From positions 62,001-126,000 of the forward strand of contig JBLGAC010000002.1 in assembly GCA_047610385.1 (NCBI GenBank): DNA of 64,000 nucleotides, in the 5' to 3' direction. Shown here one piece after another: positions 1-7,694 of this stretch; the stretch's first letter is position 1, and each line of letters begins with the position of its first letter. The notes under the pieces were generated by a model. It was not told the origin of the DNA and made no database searches. It saw nothing but the letters and a program-made list of their open reading frames with translations. This DNA is from JBOCEF01 sp047610385 (GTDB taxonomy: Bacteria > Pseudomonadota > Alphaproteobacteria > Rhodobacterales > Rhodobacteraceae). The position numbers and the translations under genes were made by a program.

Positions 1-405
1 CTCCCGGCGGTTCTTGCCCGGGGGCGTTGCAGGTCCGGCATGGGGTCTGCCATTGCTGCGGCGCGTGGGCGCATTATAGCGACCCGAGCGTTCTTCGTCA
101 TCCGTTACGATCAGTCGATTTCGGGTCGTCCAGCGAAATGATGTTTCGCAGATGGGACCATGCGCCGCATCCTTCTTGCGCGGTGCCCAAGGCAGATAAG
201 GCGCGTAATTGCCGCTCGCACAACGCGCGCGGTGGACATGCGGCGTTGACGCGTCATTATCGGCCCGGACAACCGCCCGGAGCGCGGCGCCGGCCCCCAT
301 ACCGGCGGCGCGCTCAGGTTTTATGCGTAAGGGGGCGCAGTCCCTCTCCGCGACAGGATCACAACGGCCGCGATGGCCGGAACGAAAAGAAGGAGGAGGG
401 CTCAG
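1..405. other. Leader region before pntA, no supported gene
   Basis: No reading frame here has convincing codon use or recognisable protein similarity. The two short forward frames run into pntA out of phase and are rich in Arg, Pro and His, as expected of shadow frames. The region probably holds the pntAB promoter and leader, but I could not find a clear -35/-10 pair. A purine-rich ribosome binding site (AGGAGGAGGG, about 391-400) lies just before the pntA ATG. Confidence 0.5.
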
Positions 406-1974
406 ATGAAGATCGGCGCCCCTAAGGAGCGTTTTGAGGGCGAGCAGCGCGTCGCGCTGACCCCCGAAAGCGCCCAGAGGCTGAACAAGCTCGGCTATGA
501 CTGCGTGATCGAGAGCGGGGCCGGCATCGGCGCCGGGTTCTCCGATGATGCGTATCGCGCGGCAGGCGTCGAAGTCGCCTTGGACGAGGCGGCCCTGTGG
601 GACGCCGCGGACGTGATCGCCGCCGTGCGCGCGCCGACGCTGGACCAGCTTGCTGCCGCCCCGGATGGCAAGATCCTGGTGTCGTTTATCTGGCCCGCCC
701 AGAACGAAGAGCTGCTGGCCAAGCTGAACGCCAAGAACATGTCCGTGCTGGCCATGGACATGGTGCCGCGCATCAGCCGCGCGCAGAAAATGGACGCGCT
801 GTCGTCCATGGCCAACATCGCAGGCTATCGCGCGGTGATCGAGGCGGGCGCCAATTTCGGCCGTTTCTTCACCGGCCAGATCACCGCGGCGGGCAAAGTG
901 CCCCCGGCCAAGGTGCTGGTTGTCGGCGCTGGCGTTGCAGGTTTGGCGGCCATCGGCACGTCAACCTCGCTGGGTGCCATCACCTATGCGTTCGACGTTC
1001 GCCCCGAAGTGGCTGAGCAGATCGAAAGCATGGGCGCTGAGTTCGTGTATCTCGATTTCAAAGAAGCGGCCCAAGACGGCGCGGCGACCGGTGGCTATGC
1101 GGCCCCGTCTTCGCCTGAGTTCCGGGAAAAGCAGCTGGCCAAGTTCCTTGAGCTTGCGCCCGACATCGACATCGTCATCACCACTGCCCTGATCCCCGGT
1201 CGGCCTGCGCCGAAACTGTGGACCAAGGAAATGGTCGCGCTGATGAAGCCCGGCTCTGTGATCGTTGACCTAGCGGCAGAGCGTGGCGGCAACTGCGATC
1301 TGACCGTGCCCGACGAAAAGATCGTGACCGACAACGGCGTGACCGTGGTCGGCTACACTGATTTCCCATCGCGGATGGCGGCGCAGTCCTCAACGCTGTA
1401 CGCCACCAACATCCGCCACATGATGGACGACCTGACCCCTGAAAAGGACGGGACGCCCTTCGTGAACATGGAAGACGACGTGATCCGCGGCGCGCTGGCG
1501 TGCCATGCGGGCGCGATCACCTTCCCGCCGCCCCCGCCCAAGATCAAGGCGATCGCGGCCCAGAAGCCCAAGGCGCCCGAAAAGACGCCTGAGGAAAAGA
1601 AGGCCGCGGCCTTTGCGGCGGAAAAAGCTGCCGGGCGCAGCCAGGTGAAACTGCTGATCCTCGGCACCATCGTGATGCTGCTGATCGGGTCGGTCGCGCC
1701 TGAATCGTTCATGCAGCACCTTATCGTGTTTGCCTTGTCGTGCTTTGTCGGCTTCCAGGTGATCTGGAAGGTCAGCCATTCGCTGCACACGCCGCTGATG
1801 GCGGTGACCAACGCGATTTCGGGCATCGTCGTCGTCGGCGCGCTGCTGCAGATCGGGTCGGGCAGCGGCATCGTCACGGTGCTGGCCACCATTTCCGTGC
1901 TGATCGCCACGATCAACATCGTCGGCGGCTTCATGGTCACGCGGCGCATGCTCGCCATGTTCCAAAAAAGCTGA
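406..1974 (+). CDS. pntA: NAD(P) transhydrogenase subunit alpha
   Basis: Alpha subunit of the membrane proton-translocating transhydrogenase, which couples hydride transfer from NADH to NADP+ to the proton gradient and so supplies NADPH. The 522-residue product starts with the usual N-terminal domain (MKIGAPKE), carries a Rossmann NAD-binding motif (VVGAGVAGLAA, about residues 170-180), a Pro/Lys/Ala-rich linker near residues 385-415 and about four membrane spans at the C-terminus. It is therefore the fused form, not split into PntAA and PntAB as in Rhodospirillum. The ATG at 406 was chosen over an in-frame ATG at 373 because a strong Shine-Dalgarno precedes it and family alignment begins there. 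pntB follows after 13 bp. Confidence 0.96.
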   Translation: MKIGAPKERFEGEQRVALTPESAQRLNKLGYDCVIESGAGIGAGFSDDAYRAAGVEVALDEAALWDAADVIAAVRAPTLDQLAAAPDGKILVSFIWPAQNEELLAKLNAKNMSVLAMDMVPRISRAQKMDALSSMANIAGYRAVIEAGANFGRFFTGQITAAGKVPPAKVLVVGAGVAGLAAIGTSTSLGAITYAFDVRPEVAEQIESMGAEFVYLDFKEAAQDGAATGGYAAPSSPEFREKQLAKFLELAPDIDIVITTALIPGRPAPKLWTKEMVALMKPGSVIVDLAAERGGNCDLTVPDEKIVTDNGVTVVGYTDFPSRMAAQSSTLYATNIRHMMDDLTPEKDGTPFVNMEDDVIRGALACHAGAITFPPPPPKIKAIAAQKPKAPEKTPEEKKAAAFAAEKAAGRSQVKLLILGTIVMLLIGSVAPESFMQHLIVFALSCFVGFQVIWKVSHSLHTPLMAVTNAISGIVVVGALLQIGSGSGIVTVLATISVLIATINIVGGFMVTRRMLAMFQKS

Positions 1975-1987
1975 GGGGAACATAATC

Positions 1988-3427
1988 ATGAGCATCGGAC
2001 TCGTTACCGCCGCCTACGTCGCGGCCGCCGTCCTGTTTATTCTGTCGCTGGGCGGGCTTTCGAACCAGGAAAGCGCCAAGCGCGCCGTGTGGTTTGGCAT
2101 TGCGGGCATGGCGCTTGCGATGGCCGCCACCATCTTTGGCCCCGGGGCTGGCAGCTTTGGCTGGATGATCCCGGCCATCATCATCGGTGCCATCATCGGC
2201 GCCGTCGTCGCGCAAAAGGTCGAAATGACCGGGATGCCGCAGCTTGTTGCGGCGTTGCATTCCTTTGTTGGCCTTGCGGCGGTGTTCATCGGCCTGAACG
2301 CGGACATCGAACTGACCCGCGTGCATGAGCTGATGGCCTCTGGCGCCACCATGGACAGCTTTACCGGCTTTGCCGCCAAGCTGGCCCACAAAGAAGGCGC
2401 TGAGGTCACCATCCTGTTGGTGGAGATTTTCCTCGGCGTGTTCATCGGCGCGGTGACCTTCACCGGGTCGATCATCGCCTACGGCAAGCTGAACGGGCGC
2501 ATCGACGGCAAGGCGCTGATGCTGCCGGGTCGCCACATGATCAACATCGGGCTGGGGCTGCTGTGCCTTATCCTCGGGTTCATGTATTTCGGCGGCGCGG
2601 GGGTCTGGACGCTGATCCTGATCACCATTCTCGCCTTCATCATCGGCGCGCATCTGGTGATGGCCATTGGCGGCGCGGACATGCCGGTGGTTGTGTCTAT
2701 GCTCAACAGCTACTCGGGCTGGGCGGCGGCGGCGATTGGCTTCACGCTGGGCAACGATCTGCTGATCGTGACTGGCGCGCTGGTCGGGTCTTCGGGCGCG
2801 ATCCTGTCCTACATCATGTGCAAGGCGATGAACCGGCAGTTCCTGTCGGTGATCTTGGGCGGTTTCGGTGGCCCATCCGGCCCGGCGATGGAGATCGAAG
2901 GCGAAATGGTCGCCGCCAACGCAGACGCGGTCGCATCCGCGCTGAACGAGGCGGACAGCGTCGTGATCGTGCCCGGCTATGGCATGGCCGTGGCGCAGGC
3001 GCAGTCGTCAGTGTCAGAACTGACCCGCCGTCTGCGCGCGCAGGGCAAGGAGGTCCGCTTTGCCATCCACCCCGTCGCCGGCCGTCTGCCGGGGCACATG
3101 AACGTGCTGCTGGCCGAAGCCAAGGTGCCCTATGATTATGTGTTGGAAATGGAGGAGATCAACGACGATTTCCCCAAGACCGACGTCGTGATCATCATCG
3201 GCGCCAACGACATCGTGAACCCCGCCGCGCAGGAGGATCCCAATTCCCCCATCGCCGGGATGCCGGTTCTTGAGGTCTGGAAGGCCAAGCAGGTGTTTAT
3301 CTGCAAGCGTGGTCAAGGCACCGGGTATTCTGGCATCGAAAACCCGCTGTTCTTCAAGGAGAACAGCCGAATGTTCTATGGCGACGCCAAGGATTCGATG
3401 AATGCGCTGTTGCAGCACGTCAACTGA
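1988..3427 (+). CDS. pntB: NAD(P) transhydrogenase subunit beta
   Basis: Beta subunit of the transhydrogenase. The first about 280 residues are a series of hydrophobic spans forming the proton-channel domain (dII). The last about 180 residues form the NADP(H)-binding domain dIII, with the family motif GYGMAVAQAQ, a HPVAGRLPGHMNV segment and the C-terminal RGQGTGYSGIENPLF motif. The length (479 residues) matches the family. It begins 13 bp after pntA with an ATG and is surely cotranscribed with it. An intrinsic terminator lies 25 bp after the stop codon, so pntAB appears to be a complete two-gene operon. Confidence 0.97.
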   Translation: MSIGLVTAAYVAAAVLFILSLGGLSNQESAKRAVWFGIAGMALAMAATIFGPGAGSFGWMIPAIIIGAIIGAVVAQKVEMTGMPQLVAALHSFVGLAAVFIGLNADIELTRVHELMASGATMDSFTGFAAKLAHKEGAEVTILLVEIFLGVFIGAVTFTGSIIAYGKLNGRIDGKALMLPGRHMINIGLGLLCLILGFMYFGGAGVWTLILITILAFIIGAHLVMAIGGADMPVVVSMLNSYSGWAAAAIGFTLGNDLLIVTGALVGSSGAILSYIMCKAMNRQFLSVILGGFGGPSGPAMEIEGEMVAANADAVASALNEADSVVIVPGYGMAVAQAQSSVSELTRRLRAQGKEVRFAIHPVAGRLPGHMNVLLAEAKVPYDYVLEMEEINDDFPKTDVVIIIGANDIVNPAAQEDPNSPIAGMPVLEVWKAKQVFICKRGQGTGYSGIENPLFFKENSRMFYGDAKDSMNALLQHVN

Positions 3428-3451
3428 TCGCTGCATATCTACATGAAATCG

Positions 3452-3482
3452 AAAGGCCGGGGCGCAAGCTCCGGCCTTTTGC
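3452..3482 (+). terminator. Rho-independent terminator after pntB
   Basis: A 9-bp perfect stem AAAGGCCGG / CCGGCCTTT with a 10-nt GC-containing loop is followed by a T run. It ends the pntAB operon. A similar AAAAGGCCGG-type terminator occurs at 63754 after tssH. Confidence 0.9.
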
Positions 3483-3563
3483 GTTGTGATTGAGGGCAGC
3501 GAAGGCTTAACTCTGAAACCAGTTCTTTCGCGCCGCTCTGTAGCGCAATTGCGTGAAATATTC

Positions 3564-3591
3564 TTGAATAGGTCTTTTATTCTGCTAACAT
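3564..3591 (+). promoter_or_regulatory. Putative sigma70 promoter for the AT-rich lipoprotein gene
   Basis: TTGAAT (3564-3569) and TAACAT (3586-3591) are separated by 16 bp and sit about 30 bp upstream of the lipoprotein start. Both boxes are near consensus and lie in an AT-rich stretch unlike the surrounding core. This is prediction from sequence only. Confidence 0.4.
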
Positions 3592-3621
3592 GATCACATG
3601 TGAATCAATGGGAGCAAGGTG

Positions 3622-3936
3622 ATGTTGCGAGTACGTCATTTCTTTTTAATTTTCGTAGCCGTGGCGCTAGCTGGATGCGCAACACAGAAGACACCCGTTC
3701 CAACAGGTGGAAGTAAGTCTGATGGAATTGTCAGGCTTAGCTTTCAAGTTGGAATTTTTGAGGATCCACAAGTCGATTGGTCAAATGCTCAAGCTAGCGC
3801 TATGGCTCGTTGTGCTGCTTGGGGGTACACCGGTGCTGAACCTTTTGGTGGGCAGACCCAGCAATGCCTCAGGTTTAATGGATATGGGAATTGTATATTA
3901 GCAAATATGCATACAGACTATCAATGCACAAATTGA
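3622..3936 (+). CDS. Small lipoprotein of unknown function
   Basis: A 104-residue product beginning MLRVRHFFLIFVAVALAGC: a basic N-region, hydrophobic core and lipobox LAGC, so it is predicted to be lipidated and membrane-anchored. The mature part contains several Cys residues (MARCAAWGY, QCLRFNGYGNC, YQCTN), compatible with disulfides in the periplasm. The pattern resembles small YecR-like lipoproteins of proteobacteria, but I cannot assign a family. A GTG lies directly before the ATG; the ATG is preferred because of the AAGG at 3616. Codon use and base composition are AT-rich compared with pntB and lipA, suggesting transfer. It has its own promoter-like sequence and no operon partner. Confidence 0.7.
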   Translation: MLRVRHFFLIFVAVALAGCATQKTPVPTGGSKSDGIVRLSFQVGIFEDPQVDWSNAQASAMARCAAWGYTGAEPFGGQTQQCLRFNGYGNCILANMHTDYQCTN

Positions 3937-4064
3937 TACAGCAATCATGGCTTCCCATTCAAGACTCTGTTGTTGATGGGTATTCAGAATAATCTAATCG
4001 TTTTTGGTGTAGTCACTCAAGGGGAGGGTTTAGCGGCTCCCCCCAACAATCTGATGACGACGAG

Positions 4065-4217
4065 ATGGACCTGCCCACGGACATCTACGGCGTCGATTTT
4101 CTTGACGACGTCGCGTTTACGAAGATCGAGGCCCGTTACTTCGTCGCCCTCGACGTTGCCGAGCGTTGCGCGAAGCACCTAGCGGTGGCGTCCGACGGGC
4201 TCAAAGGCACCAACTGA
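4065..4217 (+). CDS. Possible small ORF or gene remnant (50 aa)
   Basis: This frame encodes a 50-residue acidic peptide beginning MDLPTDIYGVDFLDD and ending GLKGTN. Its codons are typical of the core genome (GC-rich third positions: GAC, CTG, GTC, GCC), in contrast to the AT-rich gene before it, and the amino acid composition looks like a folded protein. The frame stays open for about 24 codons upstream without a start. It may be a real small protein or the C-terminal end of a decayed gene next to the methyltransferase relic. I do not recognise the family. Confidence 0.3.
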   Translation: MDLPTDIYGVDFLDDVAFTKIEARYFVALDVAERCAKHLAVASDGLKGTN

Positions 4218-4281
4218 CGGCCTTCTCCCCTTTGGCCGTTGCGCCCGCGCCCCATGTTAACTGGGATGCCCCTAACTGCGC

Positions 4282-4491
4282 ATGTTTCGGGAGCCTTCCC
4301 ATGACGAATGCCACGCCCGCCCTTTCCCCGACGCCCAATTCTGGAACAAGATCGCCTGCAAATACGCGGCACGCACCATCGGGGACGGCCCCTCCTAACG
4401 CGAAAAGCTGCATCTGACGCAGGCGGTCATGCGCCCCGATTGGCAGGTGCTTGAAATCGGCTGCGACGCAAAGGGCAAGGGCCTGATGTAA
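4282..4491 (+). pseudogene. Class I SAM-dependent methyltransferase, truncated pseudogene
   Basis: From the ATG at 4282 the frame reads MFREPSHDECHARPF, then AQFWNKIACKYAARTIGD, an in-frame TAA where a Tyr codon would be expected (after GDGPS), then REKLHLTQAVMRPDWQVLEIGC and a stop at 4489. This is the typical N-terminus of small class I methyltransferases: FWN/KIA.KYA, then E.K...T, then SAM motif I VLEIGCGTG. Here motif I breaks down right after GC (GCDAKGKG), and the catalytic domain that should follow is gone. The gene is therefore both interrupted and truncated. Similar genes in alphaproteobacteria are about 200 residues long. Confidence 0.65.
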
Positions 4492-4648
4492 CCCGCGCCA
4501 ACCGCCGGCCGCCGGACACCGCGGGGGTCTGCATGCTTAACCCATCGCCAACCATATCCGCGCACACTCTCCCTCATTCCGGCATCAGTCCGCCGCCCCA
4601 CGGCTTGCGGCGGGCCCGCCCATCCCTGACGTGAGGCGTCTCTGCGCA

Positions 4649-5062
4649 ATGTGGTTGGCCATTCATAGCGCGCTTCTTGCGCTTTGCCTTCTGGCGGGCG
4701 GGGCTGCCCATGCCGGGGACAATCTGGCCGATTGGGCAAAGCGCCCCGCCGTCAGTGATTCCACCGCCATTGATTGCGCGGCTGAGGCGACGCTGCGCCG
4801 CCATCTGGTCATGGGAGCCAAAGATTTCAACGCGCTCAGATCCATGGCCACGCTGCTTGAAATCAGCAGCGTCTTCGCCTCGTTCCAGATGATGCTCAGC
4901 GCGCGCCATGGCGAAGGCGTTCGAAATTCCGCCATCAACGCGAGGTTTGAGGACGGTAAGACCCGCTACCTCTCGCTCATCAAATCTGATGGGTATGCCA
5001 GCGCGCTGGCCCGGGCCGCCGCGCGGATCGTGGCCTGCAAGCACCTTCTGGACCTGCCGTAA
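4649..5062 (+). CDS. Exported hypothetical protein
   Basis: A 137-residue product with a clear Sec signal peptide (MWLAIHSALLALCLLAGGAAHA, cleavage expected after AHA). The mature part of about 115 residues is alpha-helical in appearance and contains two Cys (DCAAEA near the N-terminus and VACKHLL near the C-terminus) that may form a disulfide. No family was recognised. A GTG at 4631 in the same frame is a possible earlier start, but the signal peptide begins cleanly at the ATG at 4649. The opposite-strand frame covering this gene and lipA is a shadow. It stands alone between decayed sequence and lipA. Confidence 0.6.
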   Translation: MWLAIHSALLALCLLAGGAAHAGDNLADWAKRPAVSDSTAIDCAAEATLRRHLVMGAKDFNALRSMATLLEISSVFASFQMMLSARHGEGVRNSAINARFEDGKTRYLSLIKSDGYASALARAAARIVACKHLLDLP

Positions 5063-5209
5063 CATCATGCTGCGTTGACAAGGCGGTCGCCCCCCGGGCA
5101 CACCTGCAATCACGGTGCGCCTGCCCTTCGGCACGACCGCATCTAAGATCGCAGGGCTCTCCGGCGAGGCGACGACTGCCCCGGACCGCAGACCCGTGGG
5201 AGACCAGAT

Positions 5210-6178
5210 ATGACCGACGCCGCAACCCCCGACGCCCCCCGCATTCGCGATCTCAAGGACCGTGCGCAACGCCACCCGGAAAAGCAAAAGCACGCTGACA
5301 CGCCGACGTTGCGCAAGCCCGACTGGATCCGGGTCAAGGCACCGGGCGGCGCGGGCTATGCCAAGACCGCGCGCATCATCAAAGAACACGGCCTGTCCAC
5401 CGTGTGCCAGGAGGCCGGGTGCCCGAACGTCGGCGAATGCTGGTCCCAGGGCCACGCCACCATGATGATCATGGGCGAGATTTGCACCCGCGGCTGCACC
5501 TTCTGCAATGTCGCCACCGGCAAGCCGAGCGCGCTTGATGCGTTTGAACCCGGCAAGGTCGCCGATGCGGTCGCCAAGCTGGGGCTGAAGCATGTTGTGA
5601 TCACATCCGTGGACCGCGATGATCTGGACGATGGCGGGGCGGAGCATTTCGCCATGACCATCCGCGCCCTGCGCCGCAAGGCCCCTGGCACGACCATCGA
5701 AATCCTGACGCCTGATTTTCTGAAATGCGCGCCGTCCGCGCTGGAAAAGGTGGTCGAGGCGCGCCCAGACGTGTTCAACCACAACCTCGAAACGGTGCCC
5801 GGCCTCTATCAATCGGTCCGCCCCGGCGCGCGCTATTTTCATTCGCTGCGGCTGCTGCAACGGGTGAAGGAGCTTGACCCGACCATCTTCACCAAGTCCG
5901 GCGTGATGGTCGGCCTGGGCGAGGACCGTGCGGGCATTCTACAGGTCATGGACGACATGCGATCGGCAGACGTGGATTTCGTCACGGTCGGCCAGTACCT
6001 TCAGCCATCCCCCAAGCACCACGTCGTGTCGCGCTTTGTGACGCCCGAGGAGTTCAAGACCTATGAGAAGGCCGCTTGGGGCAAAGGCTTTCTGATGGTG
6101 AGCGCGACCCCGCTGACGCGGTCGAGCTATCATGCGGGAGATGATTTTGCGCGGTTGCGGAAGGCGCGGATGGGGTGA
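5210..6178 (+). CDS. lipA: Lipoyl synthase
   Basis: Radical SAM enzyme that inserts two sulfur atoms into protein-bound octanoyl chains to make lipoyl groups for the 2-oxoacid dehydrogenases and the glycine cleavage system. Both cluster-binding motifs are present: the auxiliary [4Fe-4S] motif CX4CX5C (C66, C71, C77) and the radical SAM motif CX3CX2C (CTRGCTFC; C92, C96, C99). The C-terminal TPLTRSSYHA segment contains the conserved RSSYHA ending. The length of 322 residues is normal. It starts with ATG and stands as a single gene. A 7-bp hairpin (6282-6299) lies downstream and may help end the transcript. Confidence 0.97.
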   Translation: MTDAATPDAPRIRDLKDRAQRHPEKQKHADTPTLRKPDWIRVKAPGGAGYAKTARIIKEHGLSTVCQEAGCPNVGECWSQGHATMMIMGEICTRGCTFCNVATGKPSALDAFEPGKVADAVAKLGLKHVVITSVDRDDLDDGGAEHFAMTIRALRRKAPGTTIEILTPDFLKCAPSALEKVVEARPDVFNHNLETVPGLYQSVRPGARYFHSLRLLQRVKELDPTIFTKSGVMVGLGEDRAGILQVMDDMRSADVDFVTVGQYLQPSPKHHVVSRFVTPEEFKTYEKAAWGKGFLMVSATPLTRSSYHAGDDFARLRKARMG

Positions 6179-6281
6179 TGGTGCGTCCGCGCGACACTGT
6201 GTTGCCTAGTGTTGCACCCTTGCGGAAGTGATTTGCGGTTCCATCTACCTTAGAGTAACGAATCAGAAGGATACTCTGTCG

Positions 6282-6299
6282 GTCACGCTTTCGCGTGAC
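6282..6299 (+). repeat. Hairpin downstream of lipA
   Basis: GTCACGC (6282-6288) pairs with GCGTGAC (6293-6299) over a TTTC loop, followed by TTGT. It lies about 100 bp after lipA, at the left border of an AT-rich cassette. It may be a weak terminator for lipA or simply part of the cassette leader. Confidence 0.35.
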
Positions 6300-6360
6300 T
6301 TGTAAGATTGAGCAGATGTTCGTGTGCCATCAGCAAGCATCTGACTGAACGGAGGGAGTG

Positions 6361-6582
6361 ATGCTGAACTTTCGAATACAAAACCTTATCCTCTGGCTTA
6401 GAAAGGCTGGAGGTAAGGAAGACAAGCTGCTATTTCGGAACGAGCGGGAAGCAGTGGAATTTGTTAGGCGTGCCTGCAAACAGGGTGCTGGTCCTACTGA
6501 AAAGTTCCGCGCAATGTATCGAATTTATGATGAAGCAGCGCGTGAACAAAAAAATAGAGAAAATAGATCCAACGCGGCTTAG
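6361..6582 (+). CDS. Small protein upstream of GNAT gene, possible antitoxin or partner
   Basis: A 73-residue highly charged product beginning MLNFRIQNLILWLRKAG and ending NRENRSNAA. It has a hydrophobic N-terminal helix followed by a basic/acidic helical region. It is not a ribbon-helix-helix (DUF1778) antitoxin of the kind that usually precedes TacT/AtaT-type acetyltransferase toxins. I cannot name a family. GGAGGGAG lies 6-13 bp before the start; a GTG directly before the ATG is an alternative. The gene overlaps the start of the GNAT gene by about 56 bp, which implies translational coupling. Base composition is AT-rich compared with lipA and the Lrp gene, so the pair looks acquired. Confidence 0.6.
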   Translation: MLNFRIQNLILWLRKAGGKEDKLLFRNEREAVEFVRRACKQGAGPTEKFRAMYRIYDEAAREQKNRENRSNAA

Positions 6583-7123
6583 CATCCGGGCCTTCGGCCC
6601 GGATGCCATCCTTAATAGGTTTGATTGTGGAAATAAGTCAATTAATGCATATATAAAGAATAAAAACAAAGCAAAAAGCCACAACAAAAGATTTGAGACT
6701 AGAGTATTCACTGCACATATAGATAAAGGCGATAAAGTTCTGGGCTTCTATGCCTTGCAGGTAGGAACTGGTCGGGCTGATGGCATACCGGACAAGGACA
6801 AAACCTACCTGAGATCGTACTCACTTCTTCCGGCCATTCATCTTCCTTATTTGGGTGTCGATATCTCAATTAAGCGTCAGGGCATCGGATCATTCTTGTT
6901 AGCCGATGTAGCAAGAAGGGCAGTTGGCGTTTCGAGGAATATCGGATTTTATGCTCTAACATTAACGGCGCTTGATGAGTCTGCCGCGCTTTTTTATGAT
7001 TCTCTTGGATTCATAAGGTACCATAGCAGTAAGAGTCTCGAAATGTTGATGCCGCTACCGAGTCTGGTCGAAATGGTCCAGCCAGAATCTACTAAACCGC
7101 CAACCCACCCCCACGCTTCATAA
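6527..7123 (+). CDS. GNAT-family N-acetyltransferase, possible toxin of a TA-like module
   Basis: A 198-residue GNAT protein. The N-terminus reads SIRAFGPDAILNRFDCGN, the usual opening of TacT/AtaT-type acetyltransferase toxins (a conserved FDCGN/S segment followed by an extended helix). The acetyl-CoA loop is RQGIGSFLL, and near the C-terminus LDESAALFYDSLGF matches the conserved toxin-like AFYxxxGF element with the Tyr used in catalysis. Family members acetylate aminoacyl-tRNA; that activity here is inferred only. Start alternatives are ATG 6527 or 6530, or GTG 6542. The 3' end overlaps the 3' end of the convergent Lrp gene by 32 bp, so the last ten residues (PPTHPHAS region) are encoded by antisense Lrp sequence. 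Confidence 0.8.
   Translation: MMKQRVNKKIEKIDPTRLSIRAFGPDAILNRFDCGNKSINAYIKNKNKAKSHNKRFETRVFTAHIDKGDKVLGFYALQVGTGRADGIPDKDKTYLRSYSLLPAIHLPYLGVDISIKRQGIGSFLLADVARRAVGVSRNIGFYALTLTALDESAALFYDSLGFIRYHSSKSLEMLMPLPSLVEMVQPESTKPPTHPHAS
6582..6606. repeat. Perfect 11-bp inverted repeat inside the GNAT gene
   Basis: GCATCCGGGCC (6582-6592), a 3-nt TTC spacer and GGCCCGGATGC (6596-6606) form a perfect hairpin. It begins at the last base of the upstream small ORF stop codon and lies in the 5' part of the GNAT gene. It is strikingly GC-rich within an AT-rich cassette. It could act as an mRNA hairpin limiting GNAT translation, as an operator, or as a terminator-like attenuator. Confidence 0.7.
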
Positions 7124-7580
7124 CCTGCATCGACAGCGCGGAACTCACCGAATACAGTGAAATCCGCCCGATCAACTCCTGATAAAACGCATCAAAAGCC
7201 CGCGTGCTCGTGACCTGCACCTTCAATAGGTAATCGATCTCCCCCGCCAGCCGATGCGCTTCGGTGATCTGCGGCAGCTCGGCCACGGCTTTTTCGAACT
7301 TGCCCGCCCATTCCGCGTCATGCCGGTTGGTGCGCACTGAGATGAAGAACGTCTCCGGCACCCCGGCCTTGACCGGGTCCAGCACCACCGTATGCCGCAG
7401 GATCACGCCGCCCGCGTGCAGTCGCTGGATGCGGTTCCACACGGCGGTTTTCGACATGCCGACCTTTTTGGCGACTCGCTCCAACGACAGCGACGCGTCG
7501 GCCTGCAGCACCCGCAGAATCCCGCGATCCGCATCGTCGAGCGCCACGTCGTTCGCGCCATTCCCCGAGTCTTGGGCCAT
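7092..7580 (-). CDS. Lrp/AsnC-family transcriptional regulator
   Basis: A 162-residue regulator with the family layout: an N-terminal winged HTH (LDDADRGILRVLQADASLS then VAKKVGMSKTAVWNRIQRL, about residues 14-55) and a C-terminal RAM/AsnC ligand-binding domain (VRTNRHDAEW, ITEAHRLAGEIDYLLKVQV). It is transcribed away from the siroheme synthase/sulfite reductase genes, which start 114 bp away. This placement suggests it controls those genes, perhaps in response to a sulfur amino acid; that is inference from position. The 3' end is overlapped by the AT-rich GNAT gene. Confidence 0.9.
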   Translation of the reverse strand: MAQDSGNGANDVALDDADRGILRVLQADASLSLERVAKKVGMSKTAVWNRIQRLHAGGVILRHTVVLDPVKAGVPETFFISVRTNRHDAEWAGKFEKAVAELPQITEAHRLAGEIDYLLKVQVTSTRAFDAFYQELIGRISLYSVSSALSMQVMKRGGGLAV

Positions 7581-7694
7581 ACGTTCCGTCCTTTGCCGAT
7601 ATCTGAAACATTGTTCGCGTCTGCGGGGCGTATCCTTGCCTCAGGCGGAACATTCTGCCACCTCAATGACATGAAACCGCGGCAGAGGCCAGAT

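Noticed and set aside
27..425. Forward frame at the left edge running into pntA
   Set aside because: Out of phase with pntA, Arg/His/Pro-rich, no start context and no similarity.
4574..5860. Long reverse-strand frame (428 codons) over the exported protein gene and lipA
   Set aside because: It covers the well-supported lipA on the other strand, has Arg/Gly/His-rich shadow composition and no motifs.
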